Shown in pieces: positions 1 to 11,965 of a stretch of 64,000 bases of DNA; within the stretch, counting starts at the first letter, position 1; each line of letters opens with the position of its first letter. A model generated the notes under the pieces. The model did not search any database. It was given only the letters and a program-made list of their open reading frames with translations, and was not told the origin of the DNA. The stretch comes from Streptomyces sp. Tue 6430 (lineage in GTDB: Bacteria > Actinomycetota > Actinomycetes > Streptomycetales > Streptomycetaceae), in assembly GCA_021568835.1 (NCBI GenBank), contig JAKGSH010000010.1, positions 5,394,001-5,458,000 of the forward strand, written 5' to 3'. Both the position numbers and the translations under genes were made by a program.

Positions 1-23
1 GCCGATGCCCTCTCGGCATCGGC
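1..23 (-). terminator. Hairpin terminator downstream of the subtilisin gene
   Basis: A perfect 9-bp inverted repeat (1-9 with 15-23, arm GCCGATGCC) encloses a 5-base loop. It lies 40 bases past the stop of the minus-strand protease gene. There is no T-tract, as is common for Streptomyces terminators. The other side is cut by the window edge, so it could also serve a neighbouring gene. Confidence 0.6.
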
Positions 24-62
24 GGGCCCCTGGAATCCACCCGGGCCGGGGAACCGGACCCG

Positions 63-1853
63 TCAGAAGGTCAGGCTCCAGGAGTCGATGTAGCCGGTGT
101 CACCGCTGTAGTTGTCGGTGACGCGCAGCTTCCAGGTGCCGTCCGCGAGGACGCCGGAGGCGTCGACCGTGTACGTGGTGATGACGTTGTCCGCGCTGTC
201 GCCGGTGTTGAAGTCCTTCAGCAGGGCGGAGGCGCCGTTCGGGGCGACGACCTCGACCTTGAGGTCACCGCGGTAGGTGTGCTTGATGTCGACGTCGATC
301 TTCAGGGCGGTGGGGCCGTAGCCGCCGATGCCGCTCACCGAAAGGGACGACGTGACCGTGGCGTTGTCCAGGACGCTCACGTTGGCGGAGTTGGTGAACA
401 CCTTGCCGGTGGGCGTCGGCGTGGTGCCCGCGCCGAGGGTGGCCGCCGCGTCGGCGAGGCCGGCTCCGCAGCCGCCGGAGCAGTAACCCGGCAGCGTACG
501 GGCGTTGCTCTTGATCGCGCTCTCGACCTGGGCCGGGGTCACGGACGGGTTCGCCTGGTACATCAGCGCGGCGAGACCGGCGATGTGCGGGGCGGCCATG
601 CTGGTGCCCTGGTAGGGCTCGTAGTTCTCACTGCCGGGGCCGCGGGAGCCGCTGTTCAGCGTGGACCAGATGCCGTTGGCGGAGCTGACCGCGGTCTCCC
701 CGCCGGGGGCGGTGATGTCGACGATGCTGCCGTAGTTGGAGTAGGAGGCGCGGTTGCCCTCACGGTCGGAGGCGGCGACGGTGATGACGTTGTTGCAGTT
801 GGCCGGGTTGAAGCCGGCCGCGTTGGCGTTGCTGTTGCCGGCCGCGACGACGATGGTGGTGCCGCGGTTCACGGCGGCGTTGATGGCGCTCTGGGTGCCC
901 GCGTCGCAGGCGCCGTCGCCGCCGAGGCTCATGTTGATGACGTCGGCGGGGTTCGGGTTGGTCGGCACGCCCGCGACGTAGCCGCCGGAGGCCCAGGTGA
1001 TGCCGTCCATGATGTCGGCGGTCGTGCCGCCGCACTTGCCGAGCACGCGGACGGGCTGGACGGTCGCGTTGTACGCGATTCCGGCGATGCCCTTGCTGTT
1101 GTTCGTGGCGGCGCCGATGGTGCCGGCCACGTGGGTGCCGTGCCAGGAGCTGTCGTAGTCCCGGTCGGGGTAGTTGTTGCCGCACTCGCCCTGCAGCATC
1201 CAGTCGCCCGGGTCGGCGGCGTTGCTGTCGCGTCCTCCGCCGTCGTTGGCCATGAACGGGTCGGAGATGAAGTCGTATCCGGCGATCACCTTGGAGGAGA
1301 GGTCGGAGTGGGCGACGTAACCGGTGTCGATGACGGCGACCTTGACGCCCTGGCCCGTGGACTTGTCCCAGGCGCCCGGCACCCTCATGCCGGCGGTCGC
1401 CTCGAAGAGGTCCCACTGGCGGGTGTACTCGGTGTCGTTCGGGGTCACGGCCGCGGCGTACATCCGGCGGTCCGGGACGGCGTAGGCGACGTCCGGGTCG
1501 GCCCGGAAGGCGGCCACGACCTCCTGGGCGTCCTTCTTGCCCAGTTCGTCGCCGAGGTCCACCAGGGCGGCTCCGGTGCCGAGTCGGCGGTCGAAGTCGA
1601 GGGACTCACCGGCCTTCTTGCCCTTGGCCGCGACGTCCTTGGCCGCTGCGGCGTCCGAACCGGCCTCGGCGGCCATCGACTTGTAGCCGACGATCAGGCG
1701 TTCGACGGGGGCCTCGCCGGCCGGGGCCGCGGGTGCGGCGGGTGCGGCGGGCGCGGCGGGGGGCGCGGCCACCGAGACGGTGGTACCGGCACAGAGGAGC
1801 GCGGTGGCGGTCGCCGTGAGGAGCGATATGCGCATGCGCTTGGAACCGTTCAA
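63..1853 (-). CDS. Secreted S8 subtilisin-like serine protease with C-terminal P-domain
   Basis: A 596-residue secreted endopeptidase. Residues 1-30 form a Sec signal peptide (KRMR, then a hydrophobic stretch ending near VAAPP), followed by an Ala-Pro repeat linker. An inhibitor I9-like propeptide spans about 50-135. The catalytic S8 domain shows Asp176 (AVIDTG), His238 (WHGTHVAG), the oxyanion Asn in VVAAGNS and Ser418 (GTSMAAPH). From about 485 a proprotein-convertase P/homo-B domain follows (KIDVDIKHTYRGDL, ending SWSLTF). The family acts outside the cell after autoprocessing. The gene is intact and monocistronic, with a hairpin at 1-23 downstream. The start is the ATG before NGSKRMR. Precise substrates cannot be inferred. 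Confidence 0.95.
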   Translation of the reverse strand: MNGSKRMRISLLTATATALLCAGTTVSVAAPPAAPAAPAAPAAPAGEAPVERLIVGYKSMAAEAGSDAAAAKDVAAKGKKAGESLDFDRRLGTGAALVDLGDELGKKDAQEVVAAFRADPDVAYAVPDRRMYAAAVTPNDTEYTRQWDLFEATAGMRVPGAWDKSTGQGVKVAVIDTGYVAHSDLSSKVIAGYDFISDPFMANDGGGRDSNAADPGDWMLQGECGNNYPDRDYDSSWHGTHVAGTIGAATNNSKGIAGIAYNATVQPVRVLGKCGGTTADIMDGITWASGGYVAGVPTNPNPADVINMSLGGDGACDAGTQSAINAAVNRGTTIVVAAGNSNANAAGFNPANCNNVITVAASDREGNRASYSNYGSIVDITAPGGETAVSSANGIWSTLNSGSRGPGSENYEPYQGTSMAAPHIAGLAALMYQANPSVTPAQVESAIKSNARTLPGYCSGGCGAGLADAAATLGAGTTPTPTGKVFTNSANVSVLDNATVTSSLSVSGIGGYGPTALKIDVDIKHTYRGDLKVEVVAPNGASALLKDFNTGDSADNVITTYTVDASGVLADGTWKLRVTDNYSGDTGYIDSWSLTF

Positions 1854-3347
1854 GGCAGTGCCTTTCGAAGGTGTGACCCGGCGGCGGGACCGAACCCCTA
1901 AATGGTTAGGTCCATGACAAGTCGGGCTTCCTGCGGCCGCGTGCAGGACGTGATCGGACTGTGGGGGCGGCCGTGTGCGACACGGCGGGCCGGGGAGCCC
2001 CGGTGCGAGCGCCGAGGGGTGGGGCGTACTCGTCTCCGGATGCCGGGCGCACGGTGCGCCGCCGTCGGCCGGGTGGGCCGGCGGCGCCGCACACGGCTCC
2101 TTTCGGCCGCGATGTCACCGGCCGGCCGGACGTGCCCACAGCTCTCCGCCGCGGTTACGTGTCCGGTCGACCGGTTGGCAGGGAACCTATGGCCGGAAAC
2201 GCGGGTGCGCCTATAGGGGTGGGCTCCGCTACGGATACCTGATTAACCCGCCCCCGCAGCGCAGTTGGCCCGGTCGGACGCGGTACGCGACGTTTTTTGG
2301 GGGTGCCGACGGCGGGCGCGTGCCGACCGGTTCCGCCGGTCGCCGTCCGGATGCGGTGGCCGTTTCGCGCCGGAGCCGTGCGACGTGCCGTTCGGCCGTC
2401 CACGGCGAGGAGCGGTGGGTGGGAGCCGGCCCGTTCTCTCTGATGAAGTGTCAAGTGTCCGATTGCGTAGTCGGGTTGCCTTCGCGTTCCGCCCGCGCGG
2501 AAGGCACGCCGTCGGCACCGTCGCCTCCGGGCCGGACGTCCCCTCGGTCGGTACGTCCGGCCCCGTCGCCCCGTCGCCCCGTCGCTCCGTCGCCCCGTTG
2601 TGCGGCAGCCGGCGCGGGCCGGCGTCACGATGTCCGCGCGAAGGCCCTTCCGGACGTCCGCGGAATCCGGTTCGCGCACCGGAGCGCCTTTCAGCCGGCC
2701 TGGCACCCTCGTGTACGGCGCCTCCCCGTGCACGGCGTCATCGTGCCGGCCGTCGGTCACTGTGCCGGCCGTCGGTCACCGCACGGGGCCGGCGGCTGTC
2801 GGCGACGGAGTCTTCCGTCCGCCCGTCCGCCCGTCCGGCCCGGGCCGGACGGGGATCGGCGTCGGGGCCCGTGAACCCGGGCCGGATCCGAACGGGAGGA
2901 CCCGACCGCCCCGTGATCCGTTCCGGCAGCTCCTGAACGGGCGTTCCGCTGATGCCGGGCACGGCCGGTCCGGGTTCAGGGGGAGACGCACGCCTCGGCC
3001 GTCTCGCGGGTGGGCACGGTCCTGACGGTCCTGTCGAAGATCTCCGCGTCCGGCAGGCCCCCGGCGACGAGCGGGAGCGCCTCCGTCCCGCGGGGCGCGG
3101 GCACGGACGGAGACCCGCGGGGAGCGGCGGGTCCGCGTGCGCGGACCCGCCGGTCGGCGCGCGGCCCGGCCGTCCGCTGTCGGGTTCGGACGGCCGGGCC
3201 GCGAGCCCGGTCGGGGCCGCCGTGGCACGCGGTGGCGGCCTCCCCGTTGCGGCGCCGCTGTGGGGGTGGGGAGCGGCGCCGCCCGGAAGAGCATCGTGCG
3301 CCCACGGCCCGCCACGCCATCCGGGGCACGCGTTCACGGATACGTAA
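1854..3347. other. 1.5-kb stretch with no supportable gene
   Basis: Open frames exist on both strands, but none has a recognisable domain, convincing codon bias or a good ribosome binding site. They look like GC-driven open frames. The protease promoter should lie at the left end; a small inverted repeat CCTAA-ATGG-TTAGG (1897-1910) sits 44-57 bases upstream of the protease start. The right end is the trailer of the LAL regulator. Two similar stretches, one near 2228-2250 and one near 3335-3357 at the end of the regulator gene, share CGGATAC followed by an AATCAA/ATTAA core. Confidence 0.55.
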
Positions 3348-6028
3348 TCAATCCGCCGCCCCGAGGGCGTGCGCGAGCTGCTGCCGGGAGTGCACGCCGA
3401 TCTTCTGCAGGGCCCGGGCGACGTGCTGCTCGACGGTGCGCGGGACAGGTGCAGGGTGGTGGCTATCTCCCGGTTGGACATGCCCGCGGCGGCGAGTTCG
3501 GCGACCTCCGTCTCCCGCGGCGAGAGCACGTCGCCGTAGCCGGGGCGGCCGGGCGCCCGCCGTTCCCCGGCGGGCTGGTGAAGGCGCAGGTCGGCGCGGG
3601 TGCGGGCGGCGTCCCAGGTGGCGCCGAGCGAGTCGAAGACCGTGGCGCGGTCGCTGAGCGCGGCGACGGCGGGGCCGTCGTCCTCCCGGAGGCCGAGGGC
3701 GCAGCGGGCGGCCGCCGCCGAGGTGAGCGCCTCGTGGTACGGGCGGGACAGCGCCCGGTACGCGGCGGCGCTCCGGCCGTAAGCCGCGGCGGCCTCGGCC
3801 GTCTCGCCCGTGTGTTCGGCCAGCACGCCGCGGGTCCAGGCGAGTGCCGCCTCGGCCGACGGCGCGTCGCGGTCCTCCAGCCCGGCGGCGAACTCGTCGG
3901 TCATCGCGCTCGCGACGGGGGCGTCCCCGGCCCGCAGGGTCGCCTCCACCGCCCAGGGGGCGAGTTCGGCGGCCCAGGCCCACAGCCCCTTGGCCCGCAG
4001 CCGCCGCCACGCCGCGTCCGCCTCCGCGGCCGCGCCGGCGACGTCCTCGTGGACCAGCGCCATCCTGATCAGGGCGCCGGACACGGTCGCCGAGATCGGT
4101 ACCGGGCCGGTGTCGAGGTCGGCCGCTCCGGGCCCGGTCAGGTGGGTGACCGCACCGGCCCACTCGCCGCGGGACAGGGCGAGCAGGCCGAGGACCATCC
4201 GGGCGTCGGAGGCGAGGTAGGGCATGTCACCGGCCTCGTCGACGAAGGCGCGGCACCGGTCGGCGAGCCCGGACCAGTTCCCGGTCGCCCAGTCGAGGAC
4301 GAGCGCGCAGCCGCGGCCGGTCTGCTCGGCGTAGACGGCGCCGCTGCGCGCCGCCAGCTCCACCCCTTCGGAGAGCAGGGCCCGCGACTTCTCGTAGTGG
4401 CCGAGCCACACCGCCGCGTCCGCCGCGTTGCACAGCCCGCGGGAGGTCTGCTGCCGGCTGCCGACGATGTCGCTGTCGCGGGGCAGGCGGTCGACGAGCT
4501 GCCAGGCGGCCGGGTCACCGCCGTTGAGCAGCACGCTCACCCGGTTCGCGGCGACGGCGGCCTGGACCACCGGGTCCCCCGACTCCTCCGCGACGGCCAC
4601 GGCACGCTCGATCCAGACGACGTTCTCGGCGAAGGACGCGTCCGGCCCGTACGGCATCGCGAGCGCCGACATCGCCCGGGCCAGCGGCGTCGGCCGGCCC
4701 GCCAGCTCGTCCACCGCGCGGGCGAGTTCGTCCCGTCCCTCCATGACCTGGCCCATCTGGTTGCACTGCAGGAGCCCGAGGTCCAGACGGATCTCACCGC
4801 GCACGGCGGGAGGCAGGCCGGGGTCGGCCACGATGTGCCGCAGCACCTTCAGTGTCTGGTCGGAGCGCAGGCCCACCACGGCACAGCGGGCCAGCAGCAT
4901 GGCGAGCCGGGAGCGGACCTGCTCGGGAATCGTGCCGGTCTCCAGCGCCGACTCCAGGAGGCTCACGGCGCGCGGTTGCTCGCCGGCGTCCTCGTACTGC
5001 TGGGCGGCGCGTTCGACGGCGAGCAGCCGGCCCCGCTCGTCGCCGCAGGCCCGGCGGTGACCGGCCACGCGCTCCCAGGGGACGGGCTGGCGCCCGGCGA
5101 GCAGGCGTGCGGCCCGCCGGTGCAGCGCCTCCCGGTCGGGGCCGTCCGCCGCGCCGCGGACGGCGGCGGCGGCGAGCGGTGAGGCGAAGCCGTACCGGCC
5201 GTCGCCGCACTCCTGGAGGGCGGCGGCCCGCAGGGCGGCGACCAGGGCGTCGTGGCCGGCCCGGCCGGCGAGACCCGCCACGACGGCGAGGTCGCGGGAG
5301 GTGGCGGGCTCGTCGAGGACGGCGGCGGCGAACACGATCTGCCGGTGCTCCGCGGGCACGGCGGCGGTGCGCCGCAGCACCAGCGTGTTCAGCCGGGGCG
5401 GCGCGGCCAGCCGGTCGGCGTCGACGCAGAGCGGCCGGCCGCCGGCGGGAGGGCCGGCGGGGGAGTCGGCGGCCAGCTGGTCGAGCAGGTCGGCGACGAC
5501 CTGCGCGACACCGCCGGAGGCGCGGTGCAGGGTCTCGGCCAGGCCGGCCGTGACGCGGTCCGCCCCCAGGGCGTGGTCGGCCATGCGGCGGACGGCGGCG
5601 ACGTCGAGCGGTCCGAGGACGTGCCGGACCACGGTGAGGGAGGCGGGGAACTCGGTGCCCGGCCCCAGGACCAGCCCCGGTTCGGCGAGCTCCTCGGGGC
5701 GGCAGCTCAGCACGCAGGCGAGACGCGCGGGCGGGTCGGCGAGCAGGGACACCAGCCGCGCGGTGTCGGCGGGCGCCGCCCGGTGCACGTCCTCGACGAG
5801 GAGCAGCACGGGGCCGTGGCCGGGCAGCGGCCCGTCGGGGACCGTCCGCAGCACGGTCCCGGTCCGGCCCGCCGCGAGCCGGCGCAGCAGACGGCTCTTG
5901 CCGGTTCCCGCGGCGCCCTCGACCAGCAGCAGGAGGGGCCGGCCGGGTCCTTCCGGCGCGAGGGCCGCCGTGATCCGTCTCAGCAGCGCGGCCTCGGCCC
6001 CGCCCGCCGGTGCGGCGGTGTCCGGCAT
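3348..6028 (-). CDS. LAL-type LuxR-family transcriptional regulator (apparent frameshift)
   Basis: A large ATP-binding LuxR regulator of about 893 residues. The N-terminal AAA/NTPase domain shows a Walker A motif (GAAGTGKSRLLRR, residues about 39-51) and a Walker B-like segment (VLLLVEDVHRA). A long helical repeat middle follows, then a C-terminal LuxR helix-turn-helix beginning LSPRETEVAELAAAGMSNRE. The reading frame breaks inside the HTH at the GGG run 3442-3444. Adding one base there restores LSPRTVEQHVARAL and the natural end ALGAAD at 3348, so the break is probably a sequencing loss. Without the repair the frame runs on falsely for another 600 bases. Known LAL proteins often control secondary or sugar metabolism; the target here is unknown. 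Confidence 0.85.
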
Positions 6029-6202
6029 GGTTCGTCACCCCGTCTTCACACACAGCGCCTTGTTGTTTGCGTATCCGTACTCAGTCTGCCCTGATTGCCG
6101 CGGGTTCCGGAGGGCGGGCACGGTGGAGTGCGTAAGGCCCGTGGTCAGTGGTACCGGCAGGGCCCGCCACCGACGCGGTCGACTGCCAGGCAGGAGTCCG
6201 GC

Positions 6203-6690
6203 GTGAGCAACGTGACCTATCCGAGCCCCGGCGGGGTGCTCCCCGCCGTGGGGAGGCCGCCGGAGTTCGTGTGCCTCCGCGAGACGGTGCCCCCGACACC
6301 GGGCACGTCCTGGCGATGGCGGCCCTCGCGGCGTCCGCGCCCGCCGTGCCCCGCCTGCGCCGGCTGGCGAAGGCGCTGGCGCACAGCCGCGGGCTGTCCG
6401 AGGCGGCGGAGGAGGCGCTCGCCGTGATCGTCACCGAGCTGGCGACCAACGTGGTCCTGCACAGCGGCAGCGCCGACATCGAGGTGATGTTCGTGGCCGG
6501 CGACGGCGAACTGACCGTGGTGGTGCGCGACCACGGTCAGTGGCGGGAGCGTCCCTCCCGACGCCGCGAGGCGGCCGACATGGATGCCGGTTTCGGCCGC
6601 GGGCTCGCCCTGGTCGACGCGTACTCCCTGGACACCTCCGTGCGGCAGTCCCCCCACGGCACGGTGGTACGGGCCGTCGTCGCCCTGTGA
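6203..6690 (+). CDS. ATP-binding protein, RsbW/SpoIIAB-like anti-sigma or regulatory kinase (apparent frameshift)
   Basis: A small GHKL-fold ATPase of about 162 residues. The N box is visible as VIVTELATNVVLHS, the G1 region as VVVRDHGQW and the G2-like region as FGRGLALVD, matching the HATPase_c_2 family. Streptomyces carries dozens of these. They usually act as anti-sigma or anti-anti-sigma kinases, or as partners of DUF397-type proteins. The GTG at 6203 is chosen because CAGGAG lies 7 bases upstream. The N-terminal frame joins the ATPase frame only if one C is restored in the CCCCC run 6290-6294, giving ETVPPDTGHVLAM. It is divergent from the LAL regulator gene; no DUF397 partner is visible. 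Confidence 0.75.
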
Positions 6691-6874
6691 CGGGGCGTGG
6701 CGGGCGACGCCGCGACCACCCGGTCCCCCGGGTCCCACCCGGTCCCACCCCGGGTCCCCCTCGCGCGGGCGGGCGGGGCACTGCCGGACGGCGTGCCGGT
6801 GGATCCGGTGCCCGAGGGGACGCGGACGGCCGGGCCGCCCCCGAGGGGAGCGGCCCGGCCGGTGCGCGAGAAGG

Positions 6875-9098
<2,224 letters not shown>

Positions 9099-9201
9099 TG
9101 GGGGTTCCTTCCGAACTGCGTGGATCACGGTGCTTGGCTACTGCGTGGATCGGGTGGAGCGGTGCGTCGGTGGAGCGGGTGGATCAGATGGATCAGATGG
9201 A

Positions 9202-9641
9202 TCAGGTGGTCGACGGGGCGCTGGAGCAGCCGGGGCACAGGCCCCAGTAGATGACCTCGGCCTCGTCGACGGAGAAGCCGTGGTGGTCGGAGGCGGTCAG
9301 GCAGGGGGCGTGGCCGACCGCGCAGTCGACGTCGGCGATGGCGCCGCAGGAGCGGCACACGAGGTGGTGGTGGTTGTCCCCGACCCGGCCCTCGAACCGG
9401 GCGGGCTGCCCGGCGGCTCGAGACGGCGCAGGAGACCGGCCGCGGTCAGCGCGTGCAGCGCCTCGTACACGGCCTGCAGCGATATGTGGCCCACGCGGTC
9501 GCGGACGCCCGCGGCGATCGACTCGACCCCGAGGTGGTCGCCTGCGCGCACGGTGTCGAGCAGCGCGACGCGGGCGGCCGTCACCCGCAGGCCGGCACCG
9601 CGCAGCTCCTCCGCCGTGGACGGAATCCCGGGTGCGGTCAT
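9202..9641 (-). CDS. furA: Fur-family peroxide-responsive repressor FurA (apparent frameshift)
   Basis: A metal-dependent redox-sensing repressor of about 146 residues. The N-terminal winged helix (LRVTAARVALLDTV, then SLQAVYEALHALTAAGLLRRLE) is followed by the Fur dimerisation and metal segment (DNHHHLVCRSCGAIADVDC) and a C-terminal CPGC pair that would bind structural zinc. The frame breaks at the GGG run 9403-9405; one extra base restores GSPARFEGRVGDNHHH. It sits about 100 bases upstream of katG and is probably co-transcribed. In other Streptomyces, FurA represses its own operon and is inactivated by peroxide. The AT-rich block at 9655-9705, with a near-palindromic core around ATCGAT, is the likely promoter-operator. 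Confidence 0.9.
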
Positions 9642-10159
9642 GACGCCAACCTACCCCCATAAACACGAACGGTTCAAGAAATGGAATCGATCCAATTCTG
9701 TGTCGCGTCGTGTCGCGTGTGTCGCGTCACATGCGCCGGGTGCGCCGGGTGCGTCACGTGGTGGTGTGCACGAGGAGTCACGAGTGCGCGAGGGGTCACG
9801 GGTGGACGTGTCCGGTGCGAGGTGACCGCGGCGGACTCCGCGGCTGGTGCAGAAGCGAACGGGCGCCGGGAGCGGGCGGCGCGGCGGTCGTCGTCGGGAT
9901 GGTCCCGGGGCGGGGGAGAGGGGGCGGCCGGCTCCGCGAGGGCGGCGGCACCGGCGTGATGCCCGTCAAGTGCGGGGCACGGAAGGGGGATCGGGGCCGG
10001 TGAGGAGGGTGTTCGCGGAGGCGAAGGCCGCGCCGCGGGGCGGCCGGGAAGCGGTCCGGGGGCTTCCGTCGCCGCCGCGGCCCGTGTCGGTGTTGGGCCG
10101 AACGGGTGACTTGGCGTAAGAATGGCTGGTGCAGGCAGTGAAAGCGAGTCAGTTCGGGG
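9642..10159. other. Intergenic region between furA and the SepF-like gene
   Basis: No supportable gene. The first 60 bases are unusually AT-rich for this genome and should hold the furA promoter, including the imperfect palindrome around 9683-9698. The rest is simple GTGTCGCG/GTGCGCCGG-type repetition and GC-rich sequence, and must contain the promoter of the plus-strand SepF-like gene. Confidence 0.5.
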
Positions 10160-10546
10160 GTGCCGGTGAGCCGTTACGACGTCACCGATGAACAGTGGGA
10201 AGGGCTCGCTCAGGTCGTTCCGTTGCGCGGCCGGGACGCCTGGCCGTCGGCGGTGAGCCACCGCGCGCTGCCGGACGCCGAGACGGAGACCCGGCGGCGC
10301 TTCGTCGTCCTGCGGGTCAACGTCTTCGCGGACGCGCGCGAGGTCGCCGAGACCCTGATGTCGGGCATTCCGGTGCTGCTCGATCTGAGCAGCGCGGAGA
10401 CCGACGTGGCCAAGCGGGTCCTGGACTTCTCCACCGGAGTGGTCTTCGGCCTCGCCAGCGGCATGCACCGGGTCGACCGCAACGTGTTCCTGCTGACCCC
10501 GCCGGGCACCGAGGTGAGCGGACTCATGGAGGACGCGGGAGTGTGA
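10160..10546 (+). CDS. SepF-like cell-division protein (SflA/SflB type)
   Basis: A 128-residue protein with a SepF fold. The C-terminal part (RRRFVVLRVNVFADAREVAE, then SGIPVLLDLSSAE and AKRVLDFSTGVVFGL, then GMHRVDRNVFLLTP) matches the SepF core that binds the FtsZ tail. It lacks the long N-terminal amphipathic membrane helix of canonical SepF. In Streptomyces, two short SepF-like paralogues (SflA, SflB) influence polar growth and branching; this gene is probably one of them. The GTG at 10166 has a better-spaced G-rich ribosome site than the GTG at 10160, so the protein may be two residues shorter. It is intact and stands alone. Confidence 0.8.
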   Translation: MPVSRYDVTDEQWEGLAQVVPLRGRDAWPSAVSHRALPDAETETRRRFVVLRVNVFADAREVAETLMSGIPVLLDLSSAETDVAKRVLDFSTGVVFGLASGMHRVDRNVFLLTPPGTEVSGLMEDAGV

Positions 10547-10747
10547 CGGGGGTGTGAGCGGCGCGCGGGCGCCGGGCCGGGGAGCGTGAGCCGTCCGCGC
10601 CCGCCCCGCCGTCCGCGCCCGCCCCGCCGTCCGCGGCTGCTCGCCGTCCGGGTGGCCGGGGCGCGGCCGCATCCGTCGCGTCGGGGCGGTGGGTGACGCC
10701 TTCTGTGCGGCGGGGGCCGCCGGAACGGCGGTGGTACACCTGGAGCC

Positions 10748-11074
10748 GTGACAGAACATCTCGACGTGGCGAAGCTGCAGCGCAGGCTGGCCGAGTTCGC
10801 GGCGGCCCGGAACTGGCAGCCCTACCACACCCCCAAGAACCTCGCCTCCGCGCTCAGCGTGGAGGCCTCCGAACTGCTGGAGATCTTCCAGTGGCTGACG
10901 CCGGAGGAGTCGGCGCGCGTGATGGACGACCCGGACGCCGCGCACCGGGTGACGGACGAGATCGCCGATGTCCTCGCGTATCTGCTGCAACTGTGCGAAG
11001 TGCTCGGCGTCGATCCGCTGGCCGCGCTCGACGCGAAGATCGACCGCAACGAGCGGAGGTTCCCGGCGCCGTGA
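10748..11074 (+). CDS. MazG-like nucleotide pyrophosphohydrolase
   Basis: A 108-residue cytoplasmic all-alpha NTP pyrophosphatase. The motif is visible: WQPYHTPKNLASALSVEA, EASELLEIFQWL (acidic metal ligands) and VTDEIADVLAYLLQL (ExxD). Members hydrolyse non-canonical or surplus (d)NTPs to monophosphates, so a house-cleaning role is likely; this short form resembles RS21-C6/MazG-like enzymes. The GTG start at 10748 has GGAG just upstream. The gene is intact and follows the SepF-like gene by 200 bases. Confidence 0.9.
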   Translation: MTEHLDVAKLQRRLAEFAAARNWQPYHTPKNLASALSVEASELLEIFQWLTPEESARVMDDPDAAHRVTDEIADVLAYLLQLCEVLGVDPLAALDAKIDRNERRFPAP

Positions 11075-11334
11075 CCGCCCCGGCGCGGGCTGCGGGGCGG
11101 GCGTGCGGGGGGCGCCGTACGGGGTCGTCGTGCGGGGCTGTCGGCCGAGGCCGCCGACCGACGGAATCGCACCTTCCGTTATCACTCTTCGTGAGCGTCT
11201 TCCCGTTCGGCATCGATTTTTTGTCCACAGATTTCGGTCTTCCTCTGGCTTTTCGTCCCACCGACCTTCACTCTGGGTAGTAATGCGGTGACGTGGACGT
11301 GCGTGGAGCACGTCGGGACAGACGGGGGCACCCC
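11075..11334. promoter_or_regulatory. AT-rich promoter region with a consensus DnaA box
   Basis: This gap upstream of the DUF6099 gene contains a comparatively AT-rich stretch (11175-11282). TTGTCCACA at 11221-11229 matches the Streptomyces DnaA box exactly, preceded by a run of six T. Only one box is seen, so this is not an origin. It may be a DnaA-controlled promoter or a titration site, or a chance match. Confidence 0.4.
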
Positions 11335-11796
11335 ATGGACGCGGTGCGGCTCATCCTGACCAGCAGCCGGGCTCTCGCGGGCAGTGGCGGCGGCAGACGG
11401 ACCCTGACCGAGGTGTGGCAGGCGCAGGCCCTGGCCCAGGCGATCGGCAGTCGCCTCGCGGTCTCGGGCCCGCCCGAACTGCGCGGCGAGGCGCTGAGGC
11501 TGACCGAGCTGGCGGGCCGGGGCTGCGGGGTGCTGGACACCCCGGACCTCGACCCCGGCGACCTGCTCGCCGCCCGGCTCACCGAGCTGGACGACGCCCG
11601 CGAGGCCCTCCTCCGCCTGGCCGAGCTGCTCGGCGAGGTCGGCATCGCCCTCGTCGGCGTCGCCAGTTCGGCGGCCGACGAGGGGACGTACTGGCAGTGC
11701 ATGGAGGCCATCGACGCGGCGGACGAGTCGAGGGACCGGATCCTGGAGATGCTGCGCAAACTGGCGGCGCGGGAAGGGGTGTTGCGGGAGGGGTGA
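11335..11796 (+). CDS. DUF6099 family protein of unknown function
   Basis: A 153-residue soluble helical protein beginning DAVRLILTSSRALAG. It contains heptad-like Leu/Ala stretches (LTEVWQAQALAQAIGSRL, LAARLTELDDAREALLRLAELL) and ends EMLRKLAAREG. I recognise it as the conserved actinobacterial DUF6099 family, which has no assigned function. There is no signal peptide or membrane segment. ATG 11335 is chosen because the homologous region starts there. It lies downstream of the AT-rich promoter block with the DnaA box and stands alone. Confidence 0.7.
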   Translation: MDAVRLILTSSRALAGSGGGRRTLTEVWQAQALAQAIGSRLAVSGPPELRGEALRLTELAGRGCGVLDTPDLDPGDLLAARLTELDDAREALLRLAELLGEVGIALVGVASSAADEGTYWQCMEAIDAADESRDRILEMLRKLAAREGVLREG

Positions 11797-11965
11797 CCCC
11801 GCGGGGGAGCGGGCGCCGTCGGCGCACCCGGCGTCCCGCCCGTACGTCACCCCGTGCGCCACCCCCGGTACGTCACCCGTACGCCGCTCGTACCTCACCC
11901 GGCCGGGACGGACGGTGCCGGAGGGACTGCCGAGGTCGACGGGGTTTCTCGGGCAGGATGGAGGT

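Noticed and set aside
279..1901. Long plus-strand open frame over the subtilisin gene
   Set aside because: It is antisense to an intact, well-conserved protease and has no domain. It is a GC-bias shadow, as are many similar frames across the window.
1975..2936. Several open frames in the geneless stretch
   Set aside because: Arg/Pro/Gly-rich translations without domains, ribosome sites or consistent codon bias.
2738..3347. C-terminal extension of the LAL regulator past its HTH
   Set aside because: It appears only because of the lost base near 3442. The repaired frame ends naturally at 3348 after ALGAAD.
11200..11300. Replication origin
   Set aside because: Only one DnaA box is present and no dnaA/dnaN genes or box cluster occur.
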